Below, in pieces: positions 34,863 to 44,040 of a DNA stretch of 64,000 nucleotides (its first letter is position 1; each line of letters begins with the position of its first letter). This DNA is from Nitrospinota bacterium. GTDB taxonomy: Bacteria; Nitrospinota; Nitrospinia; Nitrospinales; VA-1. The notes below the pieces were generated by a model. The model was not told the origin of the DNA, ran no database searches, and was given only the letters and a program-made list of their open reading frames with translations. A program made the translations under genes and the position numbers. Location: contig WAIB01000006.1 of assembly GCA_009873655.1 (NCBI GenBank), positions 3,674 to 67,673 on the forward strand, given 5' to 3'.

Positions 34863-35045
34863 ATGGAAGAGGAAAGAAAATTTTTTAAATGCCCCATATG
34901 CAAAAAACCCGCTTTGGCGGACAGAGAAAAAAACCCCTATCTTCCGTTCTGTTCGGAACGTTGTCGCACCATTGATCTGGGTGCCTGGCTGGATGAGAAA
35001 TACGTCATCGAAAGCGACGAACCTTTTTTCGATTCAGAGCAATAA
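34863..35045 (+). CDS. yacG: DNA gyrase inhibitor YacG-like zinc protein
   Basis: A 60-residue protein with the YacG zinc finger: Cys10, Cys13, Cys30 and Cys34 (CPICKKPAL and FCSERCRTIDLGAW). The phrase CRTIDLGAWLDEKYVI is diagnostic. In E. coli YacG binds GyrB and inhibits gyrase. The ATG at 34863 gives the normal family length; the overlapping track entry at 34807 is another frame. It stands alone and is convergent with the VCBS lipoprotein gene, so no partner is suggested by context. Confidence 0.93.
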   Translation: MEEERKFFKCPICKKPALADREKNPYLPFCSERCRTIDLGAWLDEKYVIESDEPFFDSEQ

Positions 35046-35063
35046 GAAAACTTTTTTAAGGAA

Positions 35064-36197
35064 TTAGATATCGACAGGCGGGGCAGCGGCCTTCCTTAAA
35101 AAGACCTCGAGTATCTTTTTCTGATAAAGAACCACCGCAATATCCATCATGCCGTCCCGGTTAAAATCAGCACCTGCAATGGATCTGGGTTGGGACCCCA
35201 CCGCATAATTGTAGTGCGGGTATACAAAGCTTCCATCTCCGTTTCCGGGTATAACCGATATAGACGCACTGCGCCGGTTGCAAACGACAATGTCGGGAAC
35301 TTTATCACCGGTGAAATCACCTACCACAATATTATGCGGCCCTTTCTCTCCCGCAAAATCGTTCAGCTTGGTGAAAGCGCCTTTCCCGTCTCCCATAAAA
35401 ATACTGATGCTGTCTTTCATGGGGCTTGAGGCAATCAAATCCATCTTCCCATCCATATTCATATCATGATGCGTGAGAAAAGAGGATTGACTGCCCCCCT
35501 CAATCAACCTGGGTGGGGCAAAGGTTCCATCGCCGTTTCCGTAAAACATTTTTATGTAGCGCACCTTGACCGCATTGAGGGCCATAGCGATATCCTTATT
35601 ACCATCGCCGTTATAATCGCTGATGGTCATATGGGCGGGGGTGGGAGAGGCCTGGTAGGCTTCGGCCACCTTGAAAGTACCGTCACCAACCCCTAAAAGA
35701 ATGATCAATTTATTAAACCGAAGGGTTACAGCCAGATCGTTGATTTCATCGTTGTTAAAATCTCCGGATGCTATTGCAATGGGCAGACGCCCCACTTTCA
35801 CACTGGTCTTCAGTCTGAATAACCCATCTTTCTGTCCGAGGATTATTGAAACCTCGCCATCGCCATAGTTGCATAAAGCGATGTCAGCGATACGGTCGCC
35901 ATTAAAGTCTGCCAATTCGATAGCAAAAGGTTCACGGCCTGTCTCAATGGTCTGTGCTTCTTTGAAGGTTCCATCTCCCATGCCTTCGAAATAACTCAGC
36001 GAATTTCCGGCAGAGTTCACAACAATCAAATCGGGAAACTCATCATTGTTCATATCGTGAGCCCGGACCACTTCCGGCTTTTTGCCAACCATATAAGAGA
36101 CAGGTAAAGCAAAGATATCGGGTGAAGGCTGGCTCTGCCCGCAACCGGAAAATAACAATGCAGTTAAGATTAATAAAATCGGCTTATTAAGTTTCAT
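35064..36197 (-). CDS. Lipoprotein with seven FG-GAP/VCBS repeats (predicted beta-propeller)
   Basis: A 377-residue exported protein with a lipobox (LLFSGC). It then has seven D-x-N-x-D-x3-D type calcium loops at regular intervals: DMNNDEFPD, DFNGDRIAD, DFNNDEIND, DYNGDGNKD, DMNMDGKMD, DFTGDKVPD and DFNRDGMMD. The count of seven fits one closed seven-bladed propeller like integrin alpha heads. The ATG at 36197 is preferred over the GTG one codon upstream. No enzymatic domain is attached, so a binding role at the outer envelope is likely. It is divergent from the LysM/M23 lipoprotein gene. Confidence 0.88.
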   Translation of the reverse strand: MKLNKPILLILTALLFSGCGQSQPSPDIFALPVSYMVGKKPEVVRAHDMNNDEFPDLIVVNSAGNSLSYFEGMGDGTFKEAQTIETGREPFAIELADFNGDRIADIALCNYGDGEVSIILGQKDGLFRLKTSVKVGRLPIAIASGDFNNDEINDLAVTLRFNKLIILLGVGDGTFKVAEAYQASPTPAHMTISDYNGDGNKDIAMALNAVKVRYIKMFYGNGDGTFAPPRLIEGGSQSSFLTHHDMNMDGKMDLIASSPMKDSISIFMGDGKGAFTKLNDFAGEKGPHNIVVGDFTGDKVPDIVVCNRRSASISVIPGNGDGSFVYPHYNYAVGSQPRSIAGADFNRDGMMDIAVVLYQKKILEVFLRKAAAPPVDI

Positions 36198-36260
36198 CAC
36201 GATGCCTCAACCAAACTCACATATAGAACGATTTTTCGTTTATACAGGATGCCCGGCAAC

Positions 36261-36290
36261 TTGTAAACGAATTTGAAAAAATGATATACT
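36261..36290 (+). promoter_or_regulatory. Possible sigma-70 promoter for the LysM/M23 gene
   Basis: TTGTAA at 36261 and TATACT at 36285 are separated by 18 bases. The -10 matches five of six bases and the -35 four of six. It lies 36 bases before the preferred ATG at 36326. Confidence 0.4.
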
Positions 36291-36325
36291 TTTCAATAGT
36301 TTATATCTCACTTCGCCTCGAAATA

Positions 36326-37045
36326 ATGCCCTTCCATAAGTATTCGAAAATCTTTTTTCTTTTCGCCTTTTTATTGCTGGGTGCTTGCCAGGGATTTAAG
36401 TACGACCCCTGGCCAGAGACTCCCCTGGGTGTTCATCATACCGTCCAGAAAGGCCAAACCCTATTCGCCATTGCGCAGGCTTACGGAATCGATATAGAAG
36501 TCCTGCGCCGGGCCAACCAGATTCGAGACGCATCCAAAATTAAAGCGGGAACCCAGTTATGGATTCCCGGTGCAAGCCGTGTCCATTCGATTCCAAAAAC
36601 CACGAGCCCTCCATCGTCTAAGGCAACCCGATCTGCGAAAAAGAAACCGACTGTCCGACCTCGAAAGGGTATTCTCATCTGGCCAGCAAAAGGCACTCTC
36701 ACGTCAGGGTTCGGAAAAAGAAATGGACGTAAACATGAAGGCATTGATATTGCCGGACCCAAAGGGACACCCATTTATGCGGCAGCAGCAGGAAAAGTTG
36801 TTTTCAGCGGCTGGGGTCCGACAGGTTATGGAAAGATGGTTATCATAAAACACCGAAACCACCTGACCACCGTATACGCGCACAATTCAAAGATACTGGT
36901 AAAAAAAGGAATACAAGTAAAACAAGGTCAAAAAATTTGTTTAATGGGAAGCACGGGGCGCTCCACCGGATCGCATTTGCATTTCGAGGTAAGAAACGAC
37001 ACCGAACCCAAAAATCCAATAAAATATCTACCTGTGAGAAGATAA
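36326..37045 (+). CDS. LysM and M23 peptidase-domain lipoprotein (NlpD-like)
   Basis: From the ATG at 36326 the protein has 239 residues and a lipoprotein signal (FLFAFLLLGAC), which the longer track start at 36281 would bury. A LysM domain (about 36-82, HHTVQKGQTLFAIAQAYGID) binds peptidoglycan. A Ser/Lys-rich linker leads to an M23 domain with RKHEGIDIAGPKGTPIYAA, YAHNSK and GSHLHFEVR. The His and Asp ligands (HEGID, HLH) look intact, so it could be an active endopeptidase; many NlpD proteins instead activate amidases. An amidase_2 gene and an SH3 protein occur later in the window but not adjacent. Confidence 0.92.
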   Translation: MPFHKYSKIFFLFAFLLLGACQGFKYDPWPETPLGVHHTVQKGQTLFAIAQAYGIDIEVLRRANQIRDASKIKAGTQLWIPGASRVHSIPKTTSPPSSKATRSAKKKPTVRPRKGILIWPAKGTLTSGFGKRNGRKHEGIDIAGPKGTPIYAAAAGKVVFSGWGPTGYGKMVIIKHRNHLTTVYAHNSKILVKKGIQVKQGQKICLMGSTGRSTGSHLHFEVRNDTEPKNPIKYLPVRR

Positions 37046-37116
37046 AGTTTTCAACGCGACCTATTTTTGGTAAAAACGACTGGCAACTTATCGATCAGTT
37101 TTAGAAAGGCAAATTC

Positions 37117-37638
37117 ATGGAATCGGTTAAACAGATCATCCGAGATATTCCCGACTTTCCAAAGGAAGGAATTATTTTTAAAGACATCACTCCGCTTCTT
37201 GCCGATGCATCCGCATTTGGGAAAACCATCAACACTTTAAAAGAAAGATACGCTGGCAAGCAGATCGACCGGGTGGTGGGTGTGGAGGCACGCGGCTTCA
37301 TCTTCGCCTCGGCTTTGGCCTATGCCCTGGAAGCGGGTACCACCATGGTTCGCAAACCGGGGAAGCTTCCTTATGAAACTTTTCAGGAAACTTATTCTCT
37401 CGAATACGGAACCGATACCATAGAAATTCATCAAGACGCATTTCAACCGGGCGAGCGTATTGTCCTTATAGACGATGTCCTCGCTACCGGGGGAACCGTG
37501 GCGGCTACCTTGAACCTGATTCGAAATAATTTTGAAAGTGTAGAAATCGTAGAAGTCGCCTTCCTCATTGAACTGGATTTTCTCAACGGACGCGAAAAAA
37601 TTAAAGACGTCCCCGTCCATTCGCTCATCCACTTCTAA
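37117..37638 (+). CDS. apt: Adenine phosphoribosyltransferase
   Basis: Apt makes AMP from adenine and PRPP in purine salvage. The 173-residue length is typical. The N-terminus IRDIPDFPKEGIIFKDITPLL and the PRPP-binding loop VLIDDVLATGGTVAA (about 120-134) are diagnostic. GVEARGFIFASALAYAL binds the base and phosphate. It lies 71 bases after the LysM/M23 gene on the same strand. No regulatory RNA was seen ahead of it. Confidence 0.96.
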   Translation: MESVKQIIRDIPDFPKEGIIFKDITPLLADASAFGKTINTLKERYAGKQIDRVVGVEARGFIFASALAYALEAGTTMVRKPGKLPYETFQETYSLEYGTDTIEIHQDAFQPGERIVLIDDVLATGGTVAATLNLIRNNFESVEIVEVAFLIELDFLNGREKIKDVPVHSLIHF

Positions 37639-37776
37639 CGGACCACGCCTGGAAGGGAACGGATTAAATTAAGGCTGGGAAAGCGATTATTACCTTCATT
37701 ACCGGAAAAAACAGGTGGGGCCTCCATTTTTTCCTTGTCAGTATTTAAAATGACCCCTATCCTGACTTTATCCGTT

Positions 37777-38337
37777 ATGAAAACTTTCTCATCAAAAATC
37801 CCGTTAGGAATTTTTACACTGGCTCTACTTCTTTGTTCTTTTCTGGTTCAACCGGTAAGGGCAGACCTGATTGAAGAAAATAAATCGGACACTGCCATAA
37901 AGATGCTTGTGTTTCCGAAATCACTCAGGGTGATTGAAAACCGGCAAAGCGGGAATACGGATGACCGTTTTTCCGATCCTAAACGAATTCGAAAAACACT
38001 TTTGAAACTCGATCCTGCCCGCATTGTACCTGCCAAGACCGGGGAACCGGTCATCGGCCCTGTGACCCGGGTCCGGCTCAGGGAACTGGCCAAACAATAT
38101 AATGAAGATGTGATCTTTATTTTCAGGCGATCCTCAAACAAAGAAAAAAACTCCATCCGCCACCAGGGGTTGCTTTATCTGGCGAGGCAGAAAAAGGTAC
38201 TGGCCTTGAAAGAAAGTACAGAAGCGGGGTCCGGAAGTCTTGATGAAATGGATCTGGCAGGCCTCCAGTTCCTGGCGAAGGAAGCAAGAAGAGTTCTCCA
38301 TTCCCACAAGTTCGAAAAACGCCAATCGGCTTACTAG
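37777..38337 (+). CDS. Secreted protein of unknown function
   Basis: From the ATG at 37777 the protein has 186 residues and a clear signal peptide (FTLALLLCSFLVQPVRA, cleavage near residue 29). Starts at 37735 or 37750 are also open, and none has a strong ribosome-binding site. The mature part is basic. It has LDPARIVPAKTGEPVIGPVTRVRLRE and then alpha/beta-like RLRELAKQYNEDVIFIFRR, suggesting a small alpha/beta fold in the periplasm. No family was recognised. It follows apt by about 140 bases and is convergent with the DUF4911 gene. Confidence 0.65.
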   Translation: MKTFSSKIPLGIFTLALLLCSFLVQPVRADLIEENKSDTAIKMLVFPKSLRVIENRQSGNTDDRFSDPKRIRKTLLKLDPARIVPAKTGEPVIGPVTRVRLRELAKQYNEDVIFIFRRSSNKEKNSIRHQGLLYLARQKKVLALKESTEAGSGSLDEMDLAGLQFLAKEARRVLHSHKFEKRQSAY

Positions 38338-38346
38338 CTATCTTTC

Positions 38347-38589
38347 TTAACCGACCCGGTTAAATGGAATTTCCCTGGCAAGGGCGTCTGTGAGTTTTTG
38401 GGTATCTTCCAGGAAATCGGGAGAGATCATCAGCTCGATGAGACCGCGTGACGGGTCTATGGTCCGCACCACCGCGAGGTGATCGTAACCTTCGAAGATG
38501 CTTACGATATAGGCAATGTCTTTTTTATCTACCTCTACCTGCCATTGAATGGAGTCGTTGTGAGGTGATACGGTTTCAGGAATACTCAC
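38347..38589 (-). CDS. DUF4911-like small protein, GTG start inside the mnmG end
   Basis: The ORF track lists a 155-residue ORF, but only its last 80 residues look like a protein. They form a compact alpha/beta domain with [20 protein letters not shown] and [12 protein letters not shown], resembling DUF4911. A GTG at 38589 has GGAG eight bases upstream and overlaps the last 14 bases of mnmG, so this is the likely start and the genes are coupled. Function is unknown; the ACT-like pattern may indicate ligand sensing, which is inference. The DUF number is from memory. Confidence 0.75.
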   Translation of the reverse strand: MSIPETVSPHNDSIQWQVEVDKKDIAYIVSIFEGYDHLAVVRTIDPSRGLIELMISPDFLEDTQKLTDALAREIPFNRVG

Positions 38590-40438
38590 GGTTTTTCTCC
38601 AGCAACAACATGATAAGACTGATTGCTGAGGGTGTGATGCCGGAGATGCGCGACGCCTGCCCCAATGTGACGGGACGAATGGCTTCCAGCTTTTGCGCCA
38701 CTTCATGGGAAAGACCGGGCACACCTTCGTACCTGAAGTTTTCGGGAATGCGGTAATGCTCGAGCTTTTTCTGCTTTTCCACCAGTTGGTTCTGGCGGGC
38801 AATGAACCCTTCATACTTGACGCGAATTTCTACCTGCTCGCCGACGAGTTGCGGAACTTCTTCTGCTTCGAAAGCACGCAGCAATTCATCATGTTTCACT
38901 TCCGGCCTACGCAATAAAACATTCAGCGTCGTCGCATTTCGCAATTCATGTATACCCAGTTTGGACAGGCGCGTTAAGTTTTCCGGATTGGGCACCACCG
39001 TGGTAGCCTCGAGTCTCTGGATCTCCTTGTCTACCGCATTGTATTTTTCCATGCAATGGTTATAAAGGTCACTGCTTACCAGACCCAGTTCGTGGCCTTT
39101 TGCCATCAATCTCTGGTCGGCGTTGTCTTGCCTCAGGATCAATCTGTATTCGGCACGGGAAGTGAACATGCGATAGGGTTCCTGCGTTCCCTTGGTAACC
39201 AGGTCGTCAATAAGCACCCCGATATAGCTGTCCATTCTTGTCAGCAAAAAGGGTTTGCGTTTTTGCGATTTGAGTGCCGCATTGATTCCCGCCATCAAAC
39301 CCTGGCACGCCGCTTCTTCGTAACCCGATGTTCCATTGATCTGGCCCGCGTGAAACAATCCGCTCACCCTTTTTGTTTCCAGCGAAGGGGTCAGCTGTGT
39401 CGGAGGAACAAAATCGTACTCCACCGCGTAACCGGGAAGAACAATCTCGGCATCTTCCAGACCCGGAATCGTGCGGACCAGTTGATGCTGCACTTCTTCA
39501 TCCATGCTGGTGGAGATTCCGTTGGGATAAATCCAGTCTGTGTCCAGACCCTCAGGCTCCAGAAAAATATTATGCGATTTCTTGTCAGGGAATTTAACCA
39601 CCTTGTCTTCGATGGAAGGGCAATAGCGAGGTCCCACCCCTTCTATAATCCCGCTGTACAACGGTGAGCGATCCATATTGTTTCGGATCACCTCGGCGGT
39701 TTTTTCATTCGTCGCGGTAATATGGCAAGGCACCTGTTCCCGTTCGATATGCGATGTGGAAAATGAAAAAGGTCTTGGAATGGCATCTCCATCCTGCACG
39801 ACACATTGGGAAAAATCGATGCTGTCCCGTTTCAATCGCGGCGGGGTGCCTGTCTTTAAACGTCCGAGCTCGAACCCTGCCGCGAGAAACGATTGCGATA
39901 ATTGGGTCGAGGGTTTTTCCCCCACTCTACCCGCAGGCCGGCTGTTAAGCCCTACATGAATCCGGCCATTTAAAAAAGTTCCGGTGGTGATGACAATGGA
40001 GGTGCATTGTATTTCCGTTCCGCCCGCGGTCCGCAATCCTCTCACTTCGTTTTTTTCGAAAACCAGTTCATCGACTTCATCATAGATGAGTTCCAGGTTG
40101 GCAGTGTTCTCGAGCACCCGGCGCATGGCGTTTTTGTATTGGTGCTTGTCGGCCTGGGCACGATACCCGTGGACGGCGGGTCCTTTAGAAGAATTCAATA
40201 AGCGAAACTGAATTCCTGTTTCATCGATTACCTTTGCCATCTCGCCACCGAGGGCATCGATCTCTCGAACAATATGTCCTTTGCCAACCCCACCGATGGC
40301 AGGATTGCAGGGCATCAGGGCAATTTTATCCGCTTCAAGGGTGACCAACGCTGTCTGGCAGCCCATTCGCGCAGAGGCCAAAGCGGCTTCACAGCCCGCG
40401 TGACCTCCTCCTATTACTATGACATCGAATCTTTTCAT
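38576..40438 (-). CDS. mnmG: tRNA uridine-5-carboxymethylaminomethyl modification enzyme, FAD subunit
   Basis: MnmG (GidA) works with MnmE to build cmnm5U34 in tRNAs for split codon boxes. From the ATG at 40438 the protein has 620 residues, the usual size, starting [19 protein letters not shown] with the FAD-binding GGGHAG. The track start at 40534 adds 32 residues with no support. Later landmarks are [15 protein letters not shown], the [21 protein letters not shown] segment and the C-terminal [15 protein letters not shown]. No rsmG or parAB follows, unlike in many genomes; a DUF4911 gene does. Confidence 0.96.
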   Translation of the reverse strand: MKRFDVIVIGGGHAGCEAALASARMGCQTALVTLEADKIALMPCNPAIGGVGKGHIVREIDALGGEMAKVIDETGIQFRLLNSSKGPAVHGYRAQADKHQYKNAMRRVLENTANLELIYDEVDELVFEKNEVRGLRTAGGTEIQCTSIVITTGTFLNGRIHVGLNSRPAGRVGEKPSTQLSQSFLAAGFELGRLKTGTPPRLKRDSIDFSQCVVQDGDAIPRPFSFSTSHIEREQVPCHITATNEKTAEVIRNNMDRSPLYSGIIEGVGPRYCPSIEDKVVKFPDKKSHNIFLEPEGLDTDWIYPNGISTSMDEEVQHQLVRTIPGLEDAEIVLPGYAVEYDFVPPTQLTPSLETKRVSGLFHAGQINGTSGYEEAACQGLMAGINAALKSQKRKPFLLTRMDSYIGVLIDDLVTKGTQEPYRMFTSRAEYRLILRQDNADQRLMAKGHELGLVSSDLYNHCMEKYNAVDKEIQRLEATTVVPNPENLTRLSKLGIHELRNATTLNVLLRRPEVKHDELLRAFEAEEVPQLVGEQVEIRVKYEGFIARQNQLVEKQKKLEHYRIPENFRYEGVPGLSHEVAQKLEAIRPVTLGQASRISGITPSAISLIMLLLEKNREYS

Positions 40439-40588
40439 GTTATCTTGCAACTGGCGGTTTTTACCCGTCGGCACAACCTGGCTTTTAATAAATTTTTTTG
40501 GATGCCCCATCCCATTGCGCACGGAGCCCTCCATCGGGAACCGTTATTCTACAATAAATCTTCGGTTTTTTAGAACGAATAAACATAA

Positions 40589-41392
40589 ATGGATCTGGAA
40601 GCAGTAAACAGGGAAGTTAAACGCGAGTTTGAGGAGGAATGGGCAGGAACTTCTGTTGAGGCTCTTTTAGAAACCAATAAGTACCCGCGCACCAAAGAAG
40701 AATTCGCCTGCCTGGAAAGGTTTCTTCCCAAAGATGATTTGATTCTGGAAGCAGGCTGTGGACTCGGCCCCAAACTCATTTATTTTGACAACAAAAATTA
40801 TAAAATCTGGGGAATCGATTACATCTTCCCCGCACTCAAGCAGGTAAAAAATTTTAATAGTGAACTGATTCTCGCTCAATCCGATGTTCATGAACTGCCT
40901 TTCCCTGAATCGACATTCGGTGCCTACCTTTCTTATGGTGTTGTTGAGCATTTCCCCCAGGGGCCGCAACCGGCGATCATCGAAGCTCATCGGGTATTAA
41001 AACCAGGGGGACTGATTTTCATGATGGTTCCTGCCGCCAACCCGGTAACCCATTTCGTTTATGACGAAAACAATTTTCTCCACAAACTGAGAAGAAACGG
41101 CCTTGTTAGAAAACTGATGGGCAAACCCCCGTTGCCCCCGAAAGAAGACCACCTCACTTATTTTAAATTGCATAGTCGAGAGGAAATGCGGGTCATCCTG
41201 GAAACATCCAAGTTCAAAATCATTCATGAGCAGCCCATGAGCCACAGTTTCAATTTGTATCTTGGGTGCGAGTGTTTTCACAAGGATACCAATGGAAAAA
41301 CCAACCGCCTCGCAGAAGGACTTGCGTCATTGATGCGCAGGTTTTTCCCCTGGTCTTCCTGCAATTACCTTTTGTTCGTTGGGGAAAAATAG
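40589..41392 (+). CDS. Class I SAM-dependent methyltransferase
   Basis: A 267-residue protein with the SAM motif LILEAGCGLGP (about 50-60), then GIDYIFPAL, the acidic QSDVHELPFPESTFG and HRVLKPGGLIFMMVP. This is the Methyltransf_11 pattern. The methyl acceptor cannot be deduced. It is divergent from mnmG and directly upstream of a flippase, so a role in surface-glycan or lipid-linked sugar methylation is likely. No -35/-10 pair of good quality was found in the short divergent gap. Confidence 0.88.
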   Translation: MDLEAVNREVKREFEEEWAGTSVEALLETNKYPRTKEEFACLERFLPKDDLILEAGCGLGPKLIYFDNKNYKIWGIDYIFPALKQVKNFNSELILAQSDVHELPFPESTFGAYLSYGVVEHFPQGPQPAIIEAHRVLKPGGLIFMMVPAANPVTHFVYDENNFLHKLRRNGLVRKLMGKPPLPPKEDHLTYFKLHSREEMRVILETSKFKIIHEQPMSHSFNLYLGCECFHKDTNGKTNRLAEGLASLMRRFFPWSSCNYLLFVGEK

Positions 41393-41403
41393 AGGTTCTC
41401 ACC

Positions 41404-42903
41404 TTGTCTCCATTTCAAAAATTCCTGGCTAATGTGGGTTGGACGGTCCTGGGAAAAACCGGGGTTCAGATTATTATGTTCGCCGTCTCCATTATTTTGA
41501 CACGCTATCTTGGCAAGGAGAATCTGGGAGACTACGCTACGCTTCTGGTTATCCCCGTATTCATCCGGCTGTTGAATTCTTTTGGACTGGAAACGCTGAT
41601 CAATAAAATTTTGCCGGAGTTGAATGTCAAGGATCCTTCCGGATCCCAGGGACATTTCCTCGTAAGCCGAATCATGGCCCTCCGGTTTTTAACCACTATT
41701 GGATTCTGCATCCTGATCTACCTGTTTCTGCCGAACTATCTCGATTTCATTCATAATCCCCAACTCATTGAGTTCCGCTGGACATTGATTTTTTATTTCG
41801 CGGTTATCACCATAGATTCCATATTGAGCGTCTTATACATGGCCCAGCTTCGATTCAAGACTTTGGCGAAAACAGAAGTTTCCGGGGCTTTGGCAAACCT
41901 GGTTTTACTGATTTTGTTCATTCGTCTGGATTATGGAATTTACGCGGTTCTCTACGCTTATATCATCGCGGCAACCCTTACGAGCATAGTTTACCTTGCG
42001 CTTGCAAAAATCAGGTATCCTGACTCAACGCACAAACCCGAATGGAACAATATGGGGCACCTGGCCTGGGTGGCTTATGGAATAGGACTGTTTGGTTTTG
42101 GCGTAATGACCCAAAGCGATGTCCTTTTGATGAACTATTTTAAAATCAGCCGGGGCGATGTGGGCTTGTATCATCTGGCGGCCGGACTGGGCGCAACCCT
42201 GCCCTTCCTTCTAGCGGGCATCGCCCCGATGGCGTTATCCCTTTTCTCTGAAACCCACGCAAAAGAAGGAGCGCAGGGGCTCGGAAATCTTTATTGCAAG
42301 ATTGTGGGATTCGCTTCTTACCTGACTATTCCCGTATACGTCTTTTGCGCCATCAACTCGGTTTATGTCATCGAATTTATTTATGGATTGGAATTTTCTG
42401 AAGGAAGAACGGCCTTAACCACCTACGCCGCCTTTGCGGGAATTCAAACCGCTTTGGGAGTCAACTTTTCCGTCTCCGCCCTGTTTGTCGTTAATCAACG
42501 CGACATAGCACTTCGATCCACGGTGGAAGGCAGCCTGTTAAATATCGCATTGAATCTTTTTATGATTCCCACATTCGGTATGATGGGGGCTATTACAGCC
42601 ACGGGAATTACTATGGTCTATATGGTATTGCGACAGCTCAAAGTTCTCAGCGGTGAGATAGAAATAAAACCCGGTTTTCCTGTTGTGGGGCAATGCTTTT
42701 TGTTTTGCATTTTCGCCTCGGTTCCCCCGCTTCTGCTGTCCGCGTTTGGTTGGGGGCATTTAGTAACAAACCTATTAATTTATTTAATAACGTTCGTATC
42801 GCTGCTTATTGTCCTGAAACCATTCAATAACGAACAGCGACAACTTTTGACCAACGTGTACCCTGAACTGGGGAATAGAACGAAGTGGTTTTTCCGTTCT
42901 TAA
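41404..42903 (+). CDS. Polysaccharide flippase (Wzx/PST family)
   Basis: A 499-residue protein with about 12-14 hydrophobic helices. Its N-terminus (FLANVGWTVLGKTGVQIIMFAVSIILTRYLGKENLGDYA) is typical of Wzx/PST flippases that move lipid-linked oligosaccharides across the inner membrane. The track start at 41266 would overlap the methyltransferase by 127 bases. A TTG at 41404 has GAGG eight bases upstream and gives a family-like N-terminus, so it is chosen. Stop codons of this gene and the convergent GT2 gene overlap in TTAA. Confidence 0.88.
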   Translation: MSPFQKFLANVGWTVLGKTGVQIIMFAVSIILTRYLGKENLGDYATLLVIPVFIRLLNSFGLETLINKILPELNVKDPSGSQGHFLVSRIMALRFLTTIGFCILIYLFLPNYLDFIHNPQLIEFRWTLIFYFAVITIDSILSVLYMAQLRFKTLAKTEVSGALANLVLLILFIRLDYGIYAVLYAYIIAATLTSIVYLALAKIRYPDSTHKPEWNNMGHLAWVAYGIGLFGFGVMTQSDVLLMNYFKISRGDVGLYHLAAGLGATLPFLLAGIAPMALSLFSETHAKEGAQGLGNLYCKIVGFASYLTIPVYVFCAINSVYVIEFIYGLEFSEGRTALTTYAAFAGIQTALGVNFSVSALFVVNQRDIALRSTVEGSLLNIALNLFMIPTFGMMGAITATGITMVYMVLRQLKVLSGEIEIKPGFPVVGQCFLFCIFASVPPLLLSAFGWGHLVTNLLIYLITFVSLLIVLKPFNNEQRQLLTNVYPELGNRTKWFFRS

Positions 42904-43850
42904 TTTGTTCCCACCTTTCTTCGGGGCATCAAAAGAAGTCTTACCTTTAAAGACAGCGAGTCGTCCGCACTGGCGGTTCCCAGCAAATGCCTTAAGGCGG
43001 ATGTCACCAGCCCCGCAAGAAAAACCGCTTTATAGAGAACCCTTAGAATAATATTCCATCCCCAGGAATAATACTTGGAATAGAAATACAAGTTGCTCTG
43101 ATAAGCTTCGACGATTACTTTTTTCCGGTGACGGTCCTGGTGTGTGCTTTGTCCTAATAAATGCTGGACCGAAGTTTCCGGGTAAAAACAAATCCTTTTC
43201 CCTTTCTTCCTGGCTCTTCGACAAAGGTCGTCTTCTTCGTTGTATAAAAAATAATTTTCATCCATCATGCCGATGGTCTCCACCAGATCGCGGGTGATGA
43301 CAAAACAACAACCGGAAATCACCTTGGCTTCCCGCGCCAGCTTCGGCCCCATTCTCTTCAGTTCGTTTGCAGGATTGTATTTTCCCAATATCTTTAATGC
43401 CGCGTCCTGGGGACGGTCTTCCCACAGGCGAATGGGACAGGGCTGATTATTCTCATCGACAATGCCCGCTCCAAGAATGGAGAAATCAGGATGTTTTTCC
43501 AGAAAGTCATTGATCTTTTTAAAACTGTTTTCAGTTAAAAGCGTGTCCGGATTCAACAACGCGATCTTCCTGCCTTTCGACGCGATGATCCCCTGGTTAT
43601 TCGCTGCTGAAAATCCGCGGTTGTCTTTATTGGCAATCACTTCCACTTCCGGGAAAAGCTCCACCACAGCATCCACCGTCCCATCCTCCGAAGCGTTATC
43701 CACAACAATCACTTCATAAGAAATATCCTGGGTGTGTTTTTTGATCGATCCCAGACAACGCAATAGAATTTCACGGGTATTGAAACTGACGATGATAATC
43801 GTCATGTCCAGTTCGGCGGGTTGGGAAAATTTAAAAACAGGAGAGTTCAT
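42900..43850 (-). CDS. Family 2 glycosyltransferase
   Basis: A 316-residue GT-A enzyme: TIIIVSFNTREILLRCLGSI, the nucleotide-binding VVDNASEDGTVDAV, RGFSAANNQGI and LNPDTLL in the metal-binding position. The set resembles rhamnosyltransferase-like GT2 proteins. The C-terminal 60 residues contain amphipathic or hydrophobic segments (ILRVLYKAVFLAGLVTSAL) that may attach to the membrane. It is convergent with the flippase and downstream of the radical SAM gene, in keeping with a surface-glycan locus. Confidence 0.9.
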   Translation of the reverse strand: MNSPVFKFSQPAELDMTIIIVSFNTREILLRCLGSIKKHTQDISYEVIVVDNASEDGTVDAVVELFPEVEVIANKDNRGFSAANNQGIIASKGRKIALLNPDTLLTENSFKKINDFLEKHPDFSILGAGIVDENNQPCPIRLWEDRPQDAALKILGKYNPANELKRMGPKLAREAKVISGCCFVITRDLVETIGMMDENYFLYNEEDDLCRRARKKGKRICFYPETSVQHLLGQSTHQDRHRKKVIVEAYQSNLYFYSKYYSWGWNIILRVLYKAVFLAGLVTSALRHLLGTASADDSLSLKVRLLLMPRRKVGTN

Positions 43851-43929
43851 TTTTTTGTTTACGGAGGGGAACCTTGTCTAGAAGCAGTTAAGGTAAAGTT
43901 TCGCTTTATTTAGTTCTGACCTATTGAAT

Positions 43930-43957
43930 GTGGCCTTCAGGCCACCCCTTAAAGGGG
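43930..43957. other. Two adjacent perfect hairpins between radical SAM and GT2 genes
   Basis: GTGGCC-TTCA-GGCCAC at 43930-43945 is a perfect six-pair stem. CCCCTTAAAGGGG at 43945-43957 follows immediately. No T run follows on either strand, so a simple intrinsic terminator is not supported. They lie in a 190-base gap without an ORF and could act as a Rho-type or mRNA-stability element. Confidence 0.5.
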
Positions 43958-44040
43958 ATTAAACTAAACAAACTAAAATAAAAAGCCTGGTGACAATTAA
44001 CGCCTTATGGGCACCGACCTGTTGGCCCCACGCCGAGTGG

